DNA of 64,000 nt. Origin: Imbricaverruca yamaguchii (lineage: Eukaryota; Arthropoda; Thecostraca; Neoverrucidae). Made by a program: the position numbers and the translations under genes. The stretch spans positions 30,001 to 94,000 of the forward strand of contig JAOTOL010001247.1 in the NCBI GenBank assembly GCA_034440575.1. The letters run 5' to 3'. Below are positions 21,148 to 32,525 of this stretch, piece by piece. Positions within the stretch are counted from its first letter, which is position 1. Each line of letters opens with the position of its first letter. The notes beneath the pieces were generated by a model. It saw nothing but the letters and a program-made list of their open reading frames with translations. It made no database searches and was not told the origin of the DNA.

Positions 21148-24100
21148 TTAGCTCCGTTAGGTGATAGCTCCTCTTACTGTTCTCCGAAGTAGGTCTTGAC
21201 AATATATTTCGGCGGCTGTTGTAATCAACAGCGTGAATTCGCTTAGTCCGGCAAGGCTCTGCTATGCATTGCCATCGGCGATGCATTGATGCCCGTAAAA
21301 CAGTTGCAATTCTGCGGATATTCCAGATGGCACACCTTGGCATTACTGTGGATGCTTTCCGTTGCATATCGACCTTCCGCGCAAAAGTAAAAGTCGCATA
21401 CATCACCGCGGTGGATGGGGCGATTGGACAAGGTTGTGTGCATGTCGCCAGCCGGGGCATACATTTATCTTCACGCCTTGAATTTCCCTGAAGTCGTAAG
21501 TTCCCACGTCCGACGCGGTCCGACGCGGCGAGCGACGGTGGAGCCCAGGCAGTTTATCATCTGCTGCACCATGGTGTCTGTCACCACCGCTGGACAGGTC
21601 AGCACACTCCACAGCTCAGCTTGTCTCATGGGCGCCCCAGCTCTTTTAAACGCGAGCGAACGCAGCACGAAGCTAAATCTCCACTTGGGTGACACCACAT
21701 GGCAGCCGGACCTTTCATGGCTCTAATTGGAGTGGTCTCTAATTTGGATTTATACTGGCTATGCAGTGTATATCCATTCACGACCTCCATCTCTGCGCGG
21801 CCGCCCCTGGCACGTCCGCGGTGGAATTCGGCCTCGAAGCTTGGGTCGGAGTGAAAGTGATGCGCCGCGGCTCAACCCTGTACTCCTGGGGTCAGTCTGC
21901 CCCTTCCCGATCGGCTGCCACGGCCCTCCGTGTGGGTATACCCAACCTTCAGCCTGGCAGAATGCGCGACCCTGAGTCGCACGACCAGCGATGGTCGTGA
22001 GGGTTGGGGACGTCGACGATGTGGGCCATCGCGGATCGTCTGCTCCACTTCCACAACAGACGCCGCCAAACGGCAGTCGACCGACCGGCTGGCGCGGGGC
22101 AAAGGTCAGCGTATGCAGACGATGACGTCATGGCGCGCATTCCGACGAGTGGCGCATGAATATGTTTGCAGAGCGGCGGACGGAGGGGGTAGGGATGGGA
22201 CGTCTTTTCACGTGTTTGATAAAATTGCAGCTGAGACAAATGAAGAAAAGTCAGGTCTCATTTCACGAAGCTTGACTAATATCTGCTGCCCTTTGGTACG
22301 GCTTTGGTCAATGGATATTGCCTGCGGGTGAGAGATGAGATCGTCTCGGGAACAGTCACCAGTCACATGTCGCCTGCTCTGCAGCGCACCGAAGACCATG
22401 CAGACGCGCCGACCCAAACCTAACAGCGACTGGCTTGTCTAATGGAGCACGGATAGCTGTGGCTAATCAAGTTTCGTTGAATAGTTAGCCTAATTAAACA
22501 CGTATGCCGATGTTCAAATTCGTTCATCCGCTCTGGTTGACAAGGACTAATTTATGCTATCATTATCCGAAGCCTACAGATCAAAATGGCTTATTTCAGC
22601 GCTGCATCCGCGGTGTTTTATTGCGCTCATTTCTTCTCTGCTCAGTCGGAGGGCAGCCTACCACCTCCCCAGGCAGAGGTAGGCGAATGCCTGTGATGCA
22701 ATCCCCTGGCGTTCAGAATGGAACGCGCTGGTGAAATGAGGAACACAACCGGGCGATTAGCTCGTGACTGATTATCATGGCTTGTTTACTTGATCATGAT
22801 GATTTACTTGACTTATCATATACTTAACTTATGATTATACTTGACTTATACGTATACTTGACTCATGATTTGTTATTTACTTTTCCAGCTGTGGGATGCC
22901 GAATGACCTTCCAGATCATGTGTAAATGTCAATTTTCCTCACCATCTTAGAAGTTTCCAAAATCAATCGAGAATAGGAAGACCATAAATGACATACTTGA
23001 AGCTTGTATTCCTTGTACTTGGTATTCCATACTGTTTTGAAATACTAGCAGTGGGGCATATTGCATTTGGACCCAAAAGTTGCAGTTCAGGTCTAGGGAT
23101 CGTACATTCGAATTTCTTCGACACGGTAACCTAGCCGAATACTTTCGGACGTACCAGGATAAGACACGCCAATTTCGCTCTGAAATGTAGTGTGACGTCC
23201 GTGACTAAAGTCTAAGAGCTCATTCGAGTTCCATTGACGTCAATGTCCTCCATTAACCACGTAAAGGTCACAGACCTGGGCTCCCGCGTCAGCTTTGACG
23301 GTGGTGGCCAGGGAATACCCGACACCGCCACTTTGGGTCATCTTGCTTCGATAGAATGTGAAAAAAGTTCAATATTGTCGGAAGTGATTCGATATGTCAC
23401 CTTGTGTGAGTGGCACTGCGTGGCCTAAAACACATCCGACATTGTACGAGGCATGCTGCGCTAGCTACGCAAGGTTTCCAGCGTATCGGTTGAGTAGTTC
23501 GAAAGCAATCCCCGGAATATTGAGGATTATGCCCAGAGGAGCTGTATCATTTCGCTTCCCCTTGACAAGCTTACCATCGGAAGTTCCAAGAATATTGAAG
23601 AGATGCATAGAGGAGCTTCATCATTTCGCCTCCCCGCCCGAACCTTAATACCGGAAATTAAAGCAGCGCAATCCTATTTCTTGTGCAATCCTATTTCTGG
23701 TAAATGTTAATATTTGCACTCTTACTTAAGCTTCTGTCTCAGCTGGCGCCACCGTCTCTCCAGAAGCTTCCAATGAAGGCTGCATCCAGGAATAGCTGTG
23801 TAACGTATCATGTCTTCTGTCATAGCTGCATTCACAGCCAACGGATTTCACTCCATTTTTATTTGAGCCCACAAGGTCCGGCAGAGACCAAACGTTACGT
23901 TCACGTCGGAACAATTACTACTGATGAGAATATATCACCTTCCACAGTTGAGGTGAGCTCTCGAACGCCCTTCCCAGGGTATTCGTGTGGCTCATCTTCT
24001 CTAGATAAGAGGCATGCTGAGAATTGACCTTTTTATTTTCGTCAACAAGTACTGATAGAGCAAAGTTGACAAGGGAAAGCATTGCATGCTTCCATAAATA

Positions 24101-24600
24101 TGTTAGTGCATATTTCAAGATGTATTTTCTTGCATTACTTCCCAGCATCTGTTCGAACATAATACTCGACTTCAAAACATTTGAAACAATCTGTGATCGT
24201 GTCAGTTAGCAGCAATCGTCGCGCCCGCTCCACGGGTAGAGTTTGTGAAGCTAACAACTACACGAGCAGAAAATGAGAAAATGGATAGAGCAGCTACTGC
24301 TGTTTTTCTCCTGTTACCGGAGACGTGTTAGGTGAAAGCGTAGTCCGTACTTCGCAAGCCGACGGGACTAACTCAGCTTCCTGTAAAGGAACAAGCAATG
24401 TGGGAAGTATTTCAAGAGGAGGCTCGCCAGATCTTGGAATAAGTCTCATCTCCGGGAACAATGTGAGATTCAAGGTGGCTTTCTGATAAGGTCATTGCCT
24501 CTAGCCACTATGACAACCTATGAGATAATGTGTGGGCTCGATCAACATGGGAGAAATGCGAGGCTTTTGTGTGAGTCCTTCCGTCCAGTTGACTTTCTCA
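21148..24600. other. Intron 2, right part: no gene recognised
   Basis: Bases 21780-22140 are CpG-rich with long overlapping frames on both strands but no domain. Bases 22740-22880 hold a short AT-rich repeat around ACTTGACTTAT. The remaining frames are short and without motifs. Confidence 0.45.
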
Positions 24601-24817
24601 GAACCATTCGGTGTCGTTCTCCGAACCCAGACGATTGCGTTTTAAGAACCGTGCGGGTGGCGTTTTCAGACGTTTGCTGTTGATGTCTTCAGAAACGCTT
24701 TGCTGATGCTCCTGGAAACGTACTGTTGGCATTCACGCAGGCATCCGGTTGGCGTTCTACTGACCGCTGCTGACCTCCTCAGAGCCGTTATGCTGACCGC
24801 TGCGTGCACCTCCTCAG
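24590..24817. repeat. Degenerate 33-36 bp repeats leading into the exon c acceptor
   Basis: Blocks resembling TCAGA(A/G)CCGTT recur upstream of exon c. The last two are nearly identical (CACCTCCTCAGAGCCGTT at the real acceptor, GACCTCCTCAGAGCCGTT 35 bp before it), so the 3' splice site is tandemly duplicated. Confidence 0.65.
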
Positions 24818-25048
24818 AGCCGTTCGAGGGCATGCTGACGGCCACGCCGATGCTGATGATCCTGATTGTGGCCGTCGGCGGCCTGCTGGTGATCATCATC
24901 ATCATCGTCATCCTGATCCGGATACGCAGCCGGCCGTCGGGCCGACGTCAGGGCTCGCCGCGGTCCCATCACCCGCTGAAGCAGCTGGACACGGCCGTGT
25001 GCGCCGCCGCTCACGCCGCCAAAGACCCGGACGTGGTGCAGGCCCACG
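24818..25048 (+). CDS. Sidestep-like receptor, exon c: transmembrane helix and start of cytoplasmic tail
   Basis: The exon starts after cacctcctcag with two bases that complete a Glu codon begun in exon b, giving SLK-E-PFEGMLTATP. A hydrophobic run of about 27 residues follows (MLMILIVAVGGLLVI, then IIIIVILI, about 24842-24925), closed by the basic stop-transfer RIRSRPSGRR. The tail continues through HHPLKQLDTAV to AAKDPDVVQAHG, which resembles the D-K-N-P-D-(I/V)-(I/V) stretch after the membrane in Sidestep proteins. The exon ends in phase 1 before GTAAGG. There is no second hydrophobic segment, so the protein is a type I single-pass receptor. A near-copy of the splice acceptor lies 35 bases upstream. 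Confidence 0.85.
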
Positions 25049-25107
25049 GTAAGGTCACCAGCGAGGCACCCATTCATATCGCTCCGTTTTCAATTTACAT
25101 ATCAACA

Positions 25108-25155
25108 TATATATATATATATATATATATACGTATATATATATATGCATGCATA
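25108..25155. repeat. (AT)n microsatellite
   Basis: Imperfect AT tract interrupted by ACGT and ATGC, just after exon c. Confidence 0.9.
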
Positions 25156-25188
25156 TGCACTGCGATCGTCTATTCACTTTAATTGGTG

Positions 25189-26058
25189 TTAACCCGCGCG
25201 GTCTCTTCGGTCAGATCCTCACACCCAGTCTCGGGGGGGGGGGCGGATAGTAACCCCCTTTATTATCCGCCCCCTAAAATCCAAACTAAGCGTCGCACGA
25301 AAACGAAAGAGGTGTCATCGGAGCGCGCTCGACGAGTAGGGTCCGGATCCACCGCTCAAAGTAATTTCCTCCCAAAAGTGACGTCACCAGGGGGCTAGAT
25401 TTTCACGACTTTTCACGACGTACACTATGTTTTTGGCTCTGGGAGTTCATTTTGGGGATATATGAAAGATAAAATGTATTTGGGATGAGAAAAGGGCAGC
25501 GAAATCGATCAGGGGCATACCATTTTTTGCCCCCCCCCAGAAATAGAAAATTAAATAAAAAAATTAAATCTCAAAATGTTGAGTTTTCAAGTTTTCTTTA
25601 GCTTTCCTTTTCCAACCGGTAGAGCAGGCTGAGAAACGTTGTGGGAAGTCAACTTGCCTCAATAAAAAATGCTTACTTTAGCCAGAATCTTTTATTTGAA
25701 CTGTTATTGTAAATATGCAAAATATATATAGTCAAAAACGGAAAAAATGAAAAATTCCACTCGTGCGTTTTTTTTTTGCATCCATAAAGATAAGCAAACG
25801 CGGACAGTTTCACTAAAATATCTGTATCCGTTAAAGCGTGACGACTGGTTGAACTTTTGGAGGTGACCTGACTTAAACTTGACTAACTCCTTGACCATAG
25901 ATGACTTCACTTCAAAATTTTGAACCACCATGCCAAATTGATGTTGGAAAAGTTATGCCAAATTTGGGTGTGCTGCCGTGCGCCGTTCGTCCACTGTCCG
26001 CGAAAAGCCTGAGGGGGCGGTTGAAGACACCCCCCCCCCCCCCGACGGGACGTGTTAA
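25189..26058 (-). mobile_element. TTAA-bounded nonautonomous element, copy 1
   Basis: It starts TTAACCCGCGCGG and ends ..CGTGTTAA. In reverse complement it matches 49758-50634 and 62163-62987 through the whole interior, for example CAGTCGTCACGCTTTAA, GTTTGCTTATCTT and TTTTGCATATTT. A G-rich tract (GTCTCGGGGGG) follows each end. No coding capacity. The TTAA borders with CCC next to them resemble piggyBac-type ends; length is 870 bp. Confidence 0.82.
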
Positions 26059-29000
26059 AATGAATCCATGTCATGGATGCAGAAGCAGCTGCGTAATTAG
26101 GGCTGATGTTTCACCACTCTGAAATATCATATTTATATCACTTCCCTGATGTTGTATTCACAGAAGTAGTTTTACGACTGCCTTAGTCTTAAATCATCCT
26201 CAGAATAACTTTGGTTCGTTATATATTCGCGCATCTTTTGCCAACATGCTAAATGCTAATGCAATATGCATCATAAGAAACTGTACGTTTCATCTCGGCT
26301 GGCTTAATTGTAATTGTGGTTTATCTACTGTGCATCAAAGTGCTATAAGATGCGCACAACTCCATTGTCATATACAAATTATCACATGAAGAGAAGAGAT
26401 GAAAAATTAGCACCTTTTAAATCAAGCAGAAACCTAACCTGGAAATTGGCAAGGGATTCAAGATGGAAGCATAATTCGAGAACATCAAGGCTTTGGTCCA
26501 TCATGTTAATGCAACGCCGCAGCTATGGTGCTGGACGAGGAATACATCAGAGGGTTTACCAGCTTCATCTCCGCGATGCAACTCGTAAACCTGGGTCACG
26601 TGTATGTGTATGAGTTTATGCGACACACTACCACGGTGCCAGTTCGTAATGAGACATATTTTGTCAGTTGTCTCGACCGGCTGGCAATTCTCAGCCGACA
26701 AATAGTGTGCCGCTTCGTGCTCACTATATCACCTGATGGTTACGAACGATTTGGCCTGTAGTACTGCGTATCATAGGATACGGAAGTACATCCAAGTGTC
26801 GTTGTTAATCCAGTGGTTTGCTGCCTCTTCTTCTTGGTGGGGTCAGAATCCCAGCCTTGTGTCGGAGTTGAAGCATGCTGCACCACCAAAAAACATCGCT
26901 CTTACTTGGTAGATATCGGCTCACAGCTTTAACACCCACCGCCACCTGGGTCTTACCGTTTCTCCGGCCATGATGTGTGTCAAGGCCGCGACATTGTGAT
27001 GATTTAGTAACTCAGAGTTTCATAAAGGAATCGAACGGCAACATGGATATAATCCAAATTAACAGCATATAAGTACAGTATGAACGTGGATGGGAATGCT
27101 GGTTGAAATAATTAAAGTCCAGATAGTTCAATGACATCGTATGGCATATTTCAGAGCAATGTTCGGTTGGAGCAATGCTACGGATGTGAATCAGTGTTCA
27201 AAACCATGGATGTGTCAGACATGAATGAACATTTGTCAGCGCAGGTGCATATTATGTGGAAATCATGGTTGGACATGTTCATGAAATGGATGCTGTGAAA
27301 GTATGACCGCGGACGAAACCAGAAGCCGTCTGCTCGACTGTCAATGCGGCAGACGTTTGCATAAGAGATCCGACACGACCGATCCGACCCATCCGTGAAC
27401 AATTTGAAACCTTAGGGCCGGTTTTGCTGGAGTGCTTTAAGTTTTAGTCTAATATCTACTGTCTACTGATGTTGATTAATTTTTATGTTTGTCGGGATTC
27501 CTCGGGATGTTTTCTTTGCCGTATTCGCAATTATGGCTCAAAGGAATAGTTGTGTGGAGGTATTTGTTGGTGCCGGCTGCGAAGTTGAGACAGGAATGCC
27601 ACGTGATCTCCGTGCCCCCGGGAAAATTGGCTGGCCGACGGAGTCGCAGTGCAACACAAAGTACCGCTTTGAACGGCCGTGTGCGGCATCAGCGGAGCGG
27701 AACGCCGTGAGATAGAAAGTGCCGTGGCACTCCGTACAACTCGCGCCATTTGGTCAGCTCTCCGGTGTTAGTAGGCCACACGATATTCGGCAGAGGAGTC
27801 GAACTGTAGCGGAAATAGAATAGTTCCCCACGCACTGAACTCTAAGTCGAGGAATGTTTTTTTTGTGTGTTGAAATTGGACCTCTCCGAAATAAAGTCGA
27901 ATTGCAAACCAATCTAGCCACATATTAGTGAACTGTGCTAAATTTCCCACGGCGCCCATCGTTATTTTTGAAACATCGGAACATCCTTCGTAATTATATT
28001 CAGTAATTCAGTATTCACCATCTGCCAAGGAATCCCAGTTGTAACCAGCGCAAGTTTTCTGCTTAATTTGATCCCAGAGTCTGTGCCTTTAGCCATGAGA
28101 TCATATGAAGCAAGTCATTTATGAGCCTCCAGTGGCACGGAAGAAGAAGCCACGAAGCCGGAAGGTCACGGCCAAGCTCACGCTCAGACGCCACGAGTTC
28201 ACGGTCGTGAGCCCCGCACCGGAGCCCGCCGATAATGATGAGCGGCGCCACCCGCTGCCCCGGAGTCGACTCGCCACGCAACGACAATAGCTGCCGTCAC
28301 AAATGGCGTACCAACGAGGACTTCAAGCCCGAACCTCGCACATACAGCAAGCCTCATGTCCTCGCTTGTTCCCGTTGCCTTGTGATTGGCATTGTAGAGT
28401 GATTTTCAATAGAGGAGACTCAGGAAATTAAAGAAGACTATCTTGTCTCCTGTCATAAAGCTAGCGTCATGTCCTCACTTGTTCCTGTGACTTGCAATTG
28501 CCATGGTATAGTGGTTTTCAGTAGGGCAGACTCAGAAAATTAAACAGGGCTATCTTGTAAAGGTACGCTTTATCGCAGTTGCCAACATATCTTAGGATTA
28601 ACCTACACCACCTATGTAAAATCAATCGAGATACTCGCTTGACATTCCAGCATTGTGCTTCGTGCAGTACTAAGATATTAACGATGTGTGGCTTCTATAC
28701 TTCGATCCATGGCCTCAGGGTTAGATGAAGCCAACGTGCTAACTTCGTTTTCTAATGTAGCGAAATTGTTCCCGACAACACTATTTTTCAGTAACCTGAG
28801 GTAAAATGACCATCAAGTCCAGTTTCATTGATGAAATTAGCCCTGGAGACTCAGAAGACGAAAAAAAAGATAATTCGAAGCACAATTCGATCAATTACTT
28901 AGAATGGCATTGGTCAATTGGGTGAAGGAGCTATGTCGTCAGATAAAGTTGCCCATTGTACTGCCCCATCCACCATTGACCATTTTGGGAATGGTATGAC

Positions 29001-31288
29001 GTTAAGCTCCAATGATTCGCAATGCCAGCAGACATTACCTGACCCATTCTTTCCTATGACGTTACCGTTCAGTGACCAGACCGAACATCCTCACCTTGCT
29101 ATACCTTATAGTCGGCGAAAGATGCTCCATCGGCTGTGTCGGACGGAAGCAAGCTAAAACTGACTGAGTTGCGTTCTTTCACCAGTGGCCTTCTCAACGT
29201 TAATCGAGTGCCCTCGAATGACCTCAAGACTTTTTCGACCTCAGATGCATCTGGGGTAAATTTGCCGACCTGATAAAAAATTAAGCGACCATGTTTGCCA
29301 TACGAGTGTACGAACACCTTGTGTATGTCTTCTAATAGCTGTTCATGTCCCTCGTGATGCGAACTGCGTGTGCTTCACGTGACCTTGTCCTTTAATTAGT
29401 CACCACCACCATTCCACAGAGATAAATGAGATGGTGATAAATTTACTCTCATCTATGCTATAGTCTGGCGGATATTCCACGGCTCTGTCCTTCACACATT
29501 CTCCTCTGATCTGATCTGAGAATTGTCCTTAATCAGGCAGCGTTTAGTGTGTTTTCGTACCTGCGACCGCCTGGGGGAGTGTTGTTAAAAGAACGTTCAC
29601 AATTATCGTGGGATCTATCCGTTAAACCATTTTGATCAAAGTCACAAAGAGGACTGATGAGAATGGGCGCTAAATGATCACGTTTTGGTCGAAGCGCCCT
29701 TAAACTCAAATTACTAACTAACTAAGGACTGATGAGACCTTCTGATGAGACCTTCTGAAGAGACCTTCTGACAATCAGCGTTCCATTACCTGCTTTGCAT
29801 CGGGTCAAGATAAATATAAATCAGGTCAAATAAGGCTGCATCACTCTTCCTGTGAAGTTTCAATAATCACTCGCTGTTAATATGAACCGCGTGAAGCACA
29901 TTACTGGAATCGTAAAGCACATTGCATGACATCGCATTTAATTTCGTTGTGACATCTGCCTTTGACGTAACTGACATGGCCTCACGTTGCATTTTGTGAA
30001 CCTTGCTAAAAAGCGCACTTGGATTCTTGTCTTGCTTGAACGAATGGCACGTTCAATCGCCAGCAACCACTTCTATCAACCGCAACGTAAATCATATTCA
30101 AGCGCCATCATGCGTGTGACCTAGCATGTCTTGCAATGCTCACGTGACACTATGATATATCCTCTCGGGGCTCATGTCATACGTAAATCAAAATCATTCA
30201 TGTGTTGTATTCGCAAATATGATAAAAGAGCGAAGCATATTCCTGCTACTGCCAGAAGATACGAAAACATGCATGCGACTACGTATGACGCCATATCTCC
30301 ATTTATTTTCTGACCGTGCATGGAAATGGTTTTCGTGTCAAGAAGTGGAAAAGTGATCGGTTGACAGGTACTGACAAATTAGTTGAACTGGCTCTACCGG
30401 CACGGAAGCTATTCACGACAACCGCGCCATGTCCTGTTTTACATTCCCAGGCCGTCACCGGTTAATACATGGGAACCCGAGCACTGCATCGTGACCCCAG
30501 TCGGCTGATCTCATCGAGCACAAGTGTGCTCATATCTCTTCAGGTACAGATGAACCGACGGTCATCATTCCAATGTCCGAGTTGGAATACGAAGGAATGT
30601 AGAAGATGTATGAACCGATTGTCATGCCGAGGAATACCGCATCGCTCTTGTAGTGAGATTGCATGTGAGGTGGCAGTGATACTATCCCCAGGATGCCGGC
30701 AGATGAGTCATCCAGTGCGGCGACCTCGTGACCGGAACAGGACGGCCGGATACGTGGCGTGGTGGGGCGTGGTGCGGGATGGACCAATCAGCGATCGGGG
30801 TGTCGAAAACGCGGGAGCGGTGTCTAGTTGACCTGGGAGGGTGTGGGCGGTGCGGGGACCAGTCTGGTTACCGCCGATCGCTGAGGAATACACGGTGCTG
30901 GCATCAAAGTTTTATCTTCGTGAACAATAGTTCTGATGGACACTTCCATCTTTGACGTCGGATCGGATAGTGACACCAGCATGAATCATGAATGGTGTTT
31001 GTCTTTAGCGTGGGTGACAAACGTTTGCATGGCAGCTATTTTCGAAAAGCTAGCATCAAAATGGGAGCACGTCTTGGCCGTGTCAGAATATCAATGCCAC
31101 TAGATTTCATCCAGCGACACGAGGCCGAACGGGTGCTGTCTTCCTGAATAGATCCTCCACCACAGTCACGTCGTGAATCCGAGCTTGCGCACTGTGTACA
31201 TCCTTCTGATCGGTGGGAGACCTAGGCCGCCTCTTCGGCACCACTCCTGAACAGCATCAACACCTCGACATTTATCCCGGGCAGACTT
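26059..31288. other. Intron 3: mostly unassigned DNA
   Basis: Apart from the possible exon at 28115-28292 and the small alternative at 30544-30602 described in the findings, I see no gene or element. A short GAGACCTTCTGA repeat lies at 29730-29775. Bases 28340-28560 hold a diverged duplication of about 125 bp (TGTCCTC..TTGTTCC..GACTCAG(A/G)AAATTAAA). Confidence 0.45.
28115..28292 (+). other. Possible alternative or cassette exon of the receptor gene
   Basis: A GC-rich island in an AT-rich intron carries one open frame ending at TAG (28290-28292). Entered from the AG at 28113-28114 or at 28131-28132 it is phase-compatible with exon c and would add a Lys/Arg-rich stretch (VARKKKPRSRKV), then RRHEFTVVSPAPEPADN. 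A donor-like GTGAGC at 28207 would leave it in phase 0, compatible with the last exon and skipping exon d. Both candidate acceptors lack a clear polypyrimidine tract, and I recognise no family match. It may equally be non-coding. Confidence 0.3.
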
Positions 31289-32258
31289 TCACCGCTCGAC
31301 ACTCCTCATGAGCGGCTCTCCACCGCTCGACACTCCTCATGAGCGACTCTCCACCGCTCGACACTCCCCATGAGCGACTCTCCACCGCTCGACACTCCCC
31401 GTGAGCGGCTCTCCACCGCTCGACACTCCCCGTGAGCGACTCTCCACCTCTCGACACTCCCCGTGAGCGGCTCTCCACCGCTCGACACTCCCCGTGAGCG
31501 GCTCTCCACCGCTCGACACTCCCCGTGAGCGACTCTCCACCGCTCGACACTCCCGTGAGCGGCTCTCCACGCTCGAACCGCTCGAATCCGTGAGCGGCTC
31601 TCCACCGCTCGACACTCCCCGTAGGCTCTCCCGCTCGCACCCCGTGAGCGACTCTCCACCGCTCGACACTCCCCGTGAGCGGCTCTCCACCGCTCGACAC
31701 TCCCCGTGAGCGACTCTCCACCGCTCGACACTCCCCGTGAGCGGCTCTCCACCGCTCGACACTCCTCATGAGCGGCTCTCCACCGCTCGACACTCCCCGT
31801 GAGCGGCTCTCCACCGCTCGACACTCCCCGTGAGCGACTCTCCACCGCTCGACACTCCCCGTGAGCGGCTCTCCACCGCTCGACACTCCCCGTGAGCGGC
31901 TCTCCACCGCTCAACACTCCCCGTGAGCGACTCTCCACCTCTCGACACTCCTCGTGAGCGGCTCTCCACCGCTCGACACTCCCCGTGAGCGGCTCTCCAC
32001 CGCTCGACACTCCCCGTGAGCGGCTCTCCACCGCTCAACACTCCCCGTGAGCGACTCTCCACCTCTCGACACTCCTCGTGAGCGGCTCTCCACCGCTCGA
32101 CACTCCCCGTGAGCGACTCTCCACCGCTCGACACTCCCCGTGAGCGACTCTCCACCGCTCGACACTCCCCGTGAGCGACTCTCCACCGCTCGACACTCCC
32201 CGTGAGCGGCTCTCCACCGCTCGACACTCCCCGTGAGCGGCTCTCCACCGCTCGACAC
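31289..32258. repeat. 31-bp minisatellite, about 31 copies, next to the exon d acceptor
   Basis: The unit is GAG-CG(G/A)-CTCTCC-ACCGCTCGACACTCC-CCGT. It is very uniform apart from a disturbed patch at about 31545-31650 with shortened units. As 31 is not a multiple of three, frames of up to 241 codons rich in Arg, Ser and Gly stay open on the minus strand; these are artefacts. Every unit contains GTGAGCGG, a donor-like sequence on the plus strand. Confidence 0.95.
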
Positions 32259-32301
32259 GACACGGCGGCAGGCGTCAGCGTTTCTGGTCTCTCTTGTGCA
32301 G

Positions 32302-32525
32302 GCGAGCACGGTTTCCCGATGGTAGAGGCGGCGTTCGGCGAGGAGGCCGTGTGCGCCGACCGGAGTGGAAGCGACATCAGCTACATACCGTCGCCGGCCT
32401 TCGTCAGCGGCGTCGGCAGCGGCGTCGGCAGCGGCATCGGCAGCGGAGTCGGCAGCGGCGTCGGCAGCGGAGTCTGCAGCTCGACGCTGCCCAGATCCGG
32501 CCACTGCCAGCAGCACCACTACAAT
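32302..32525 (+). CDS. Sidestep-like receptor, exon d: cytoplasmic tail with GVGS repeats
   Basis: It is entered from ctctcttgtgcag, whose two leading bases complete a Gly codon with exon c, and left before GTGAGT in phase 0. The 74 residues include EHGFPMVEAAFGEEAVC, then SGSDISYIPSPAFV, then about six copies of the tetrapeptide G-V/I-G-S encoded by a 12-bp tandem repeat (about 32407-32475), and a final SGHCQQHHYN. The tail is predicted to be disordered; the Gly-Ser run probably works as a flexible linker of variable length. The acceptor lies about 40 bp after a 1-kb array of 31-bp repeats. Splice signals and phase support the call; the sequence itself is less conserved than the FnIII or last exon, so homology support is weaker. 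Confidence 0.72.

Noticed and set aside
31272..32519. Several 140-240 codon Arg/Ser/Gly-rich minus-strand frames
   Set aside because: They are the three frames of the 31-bp array, each reading the same 31-residue cycle.
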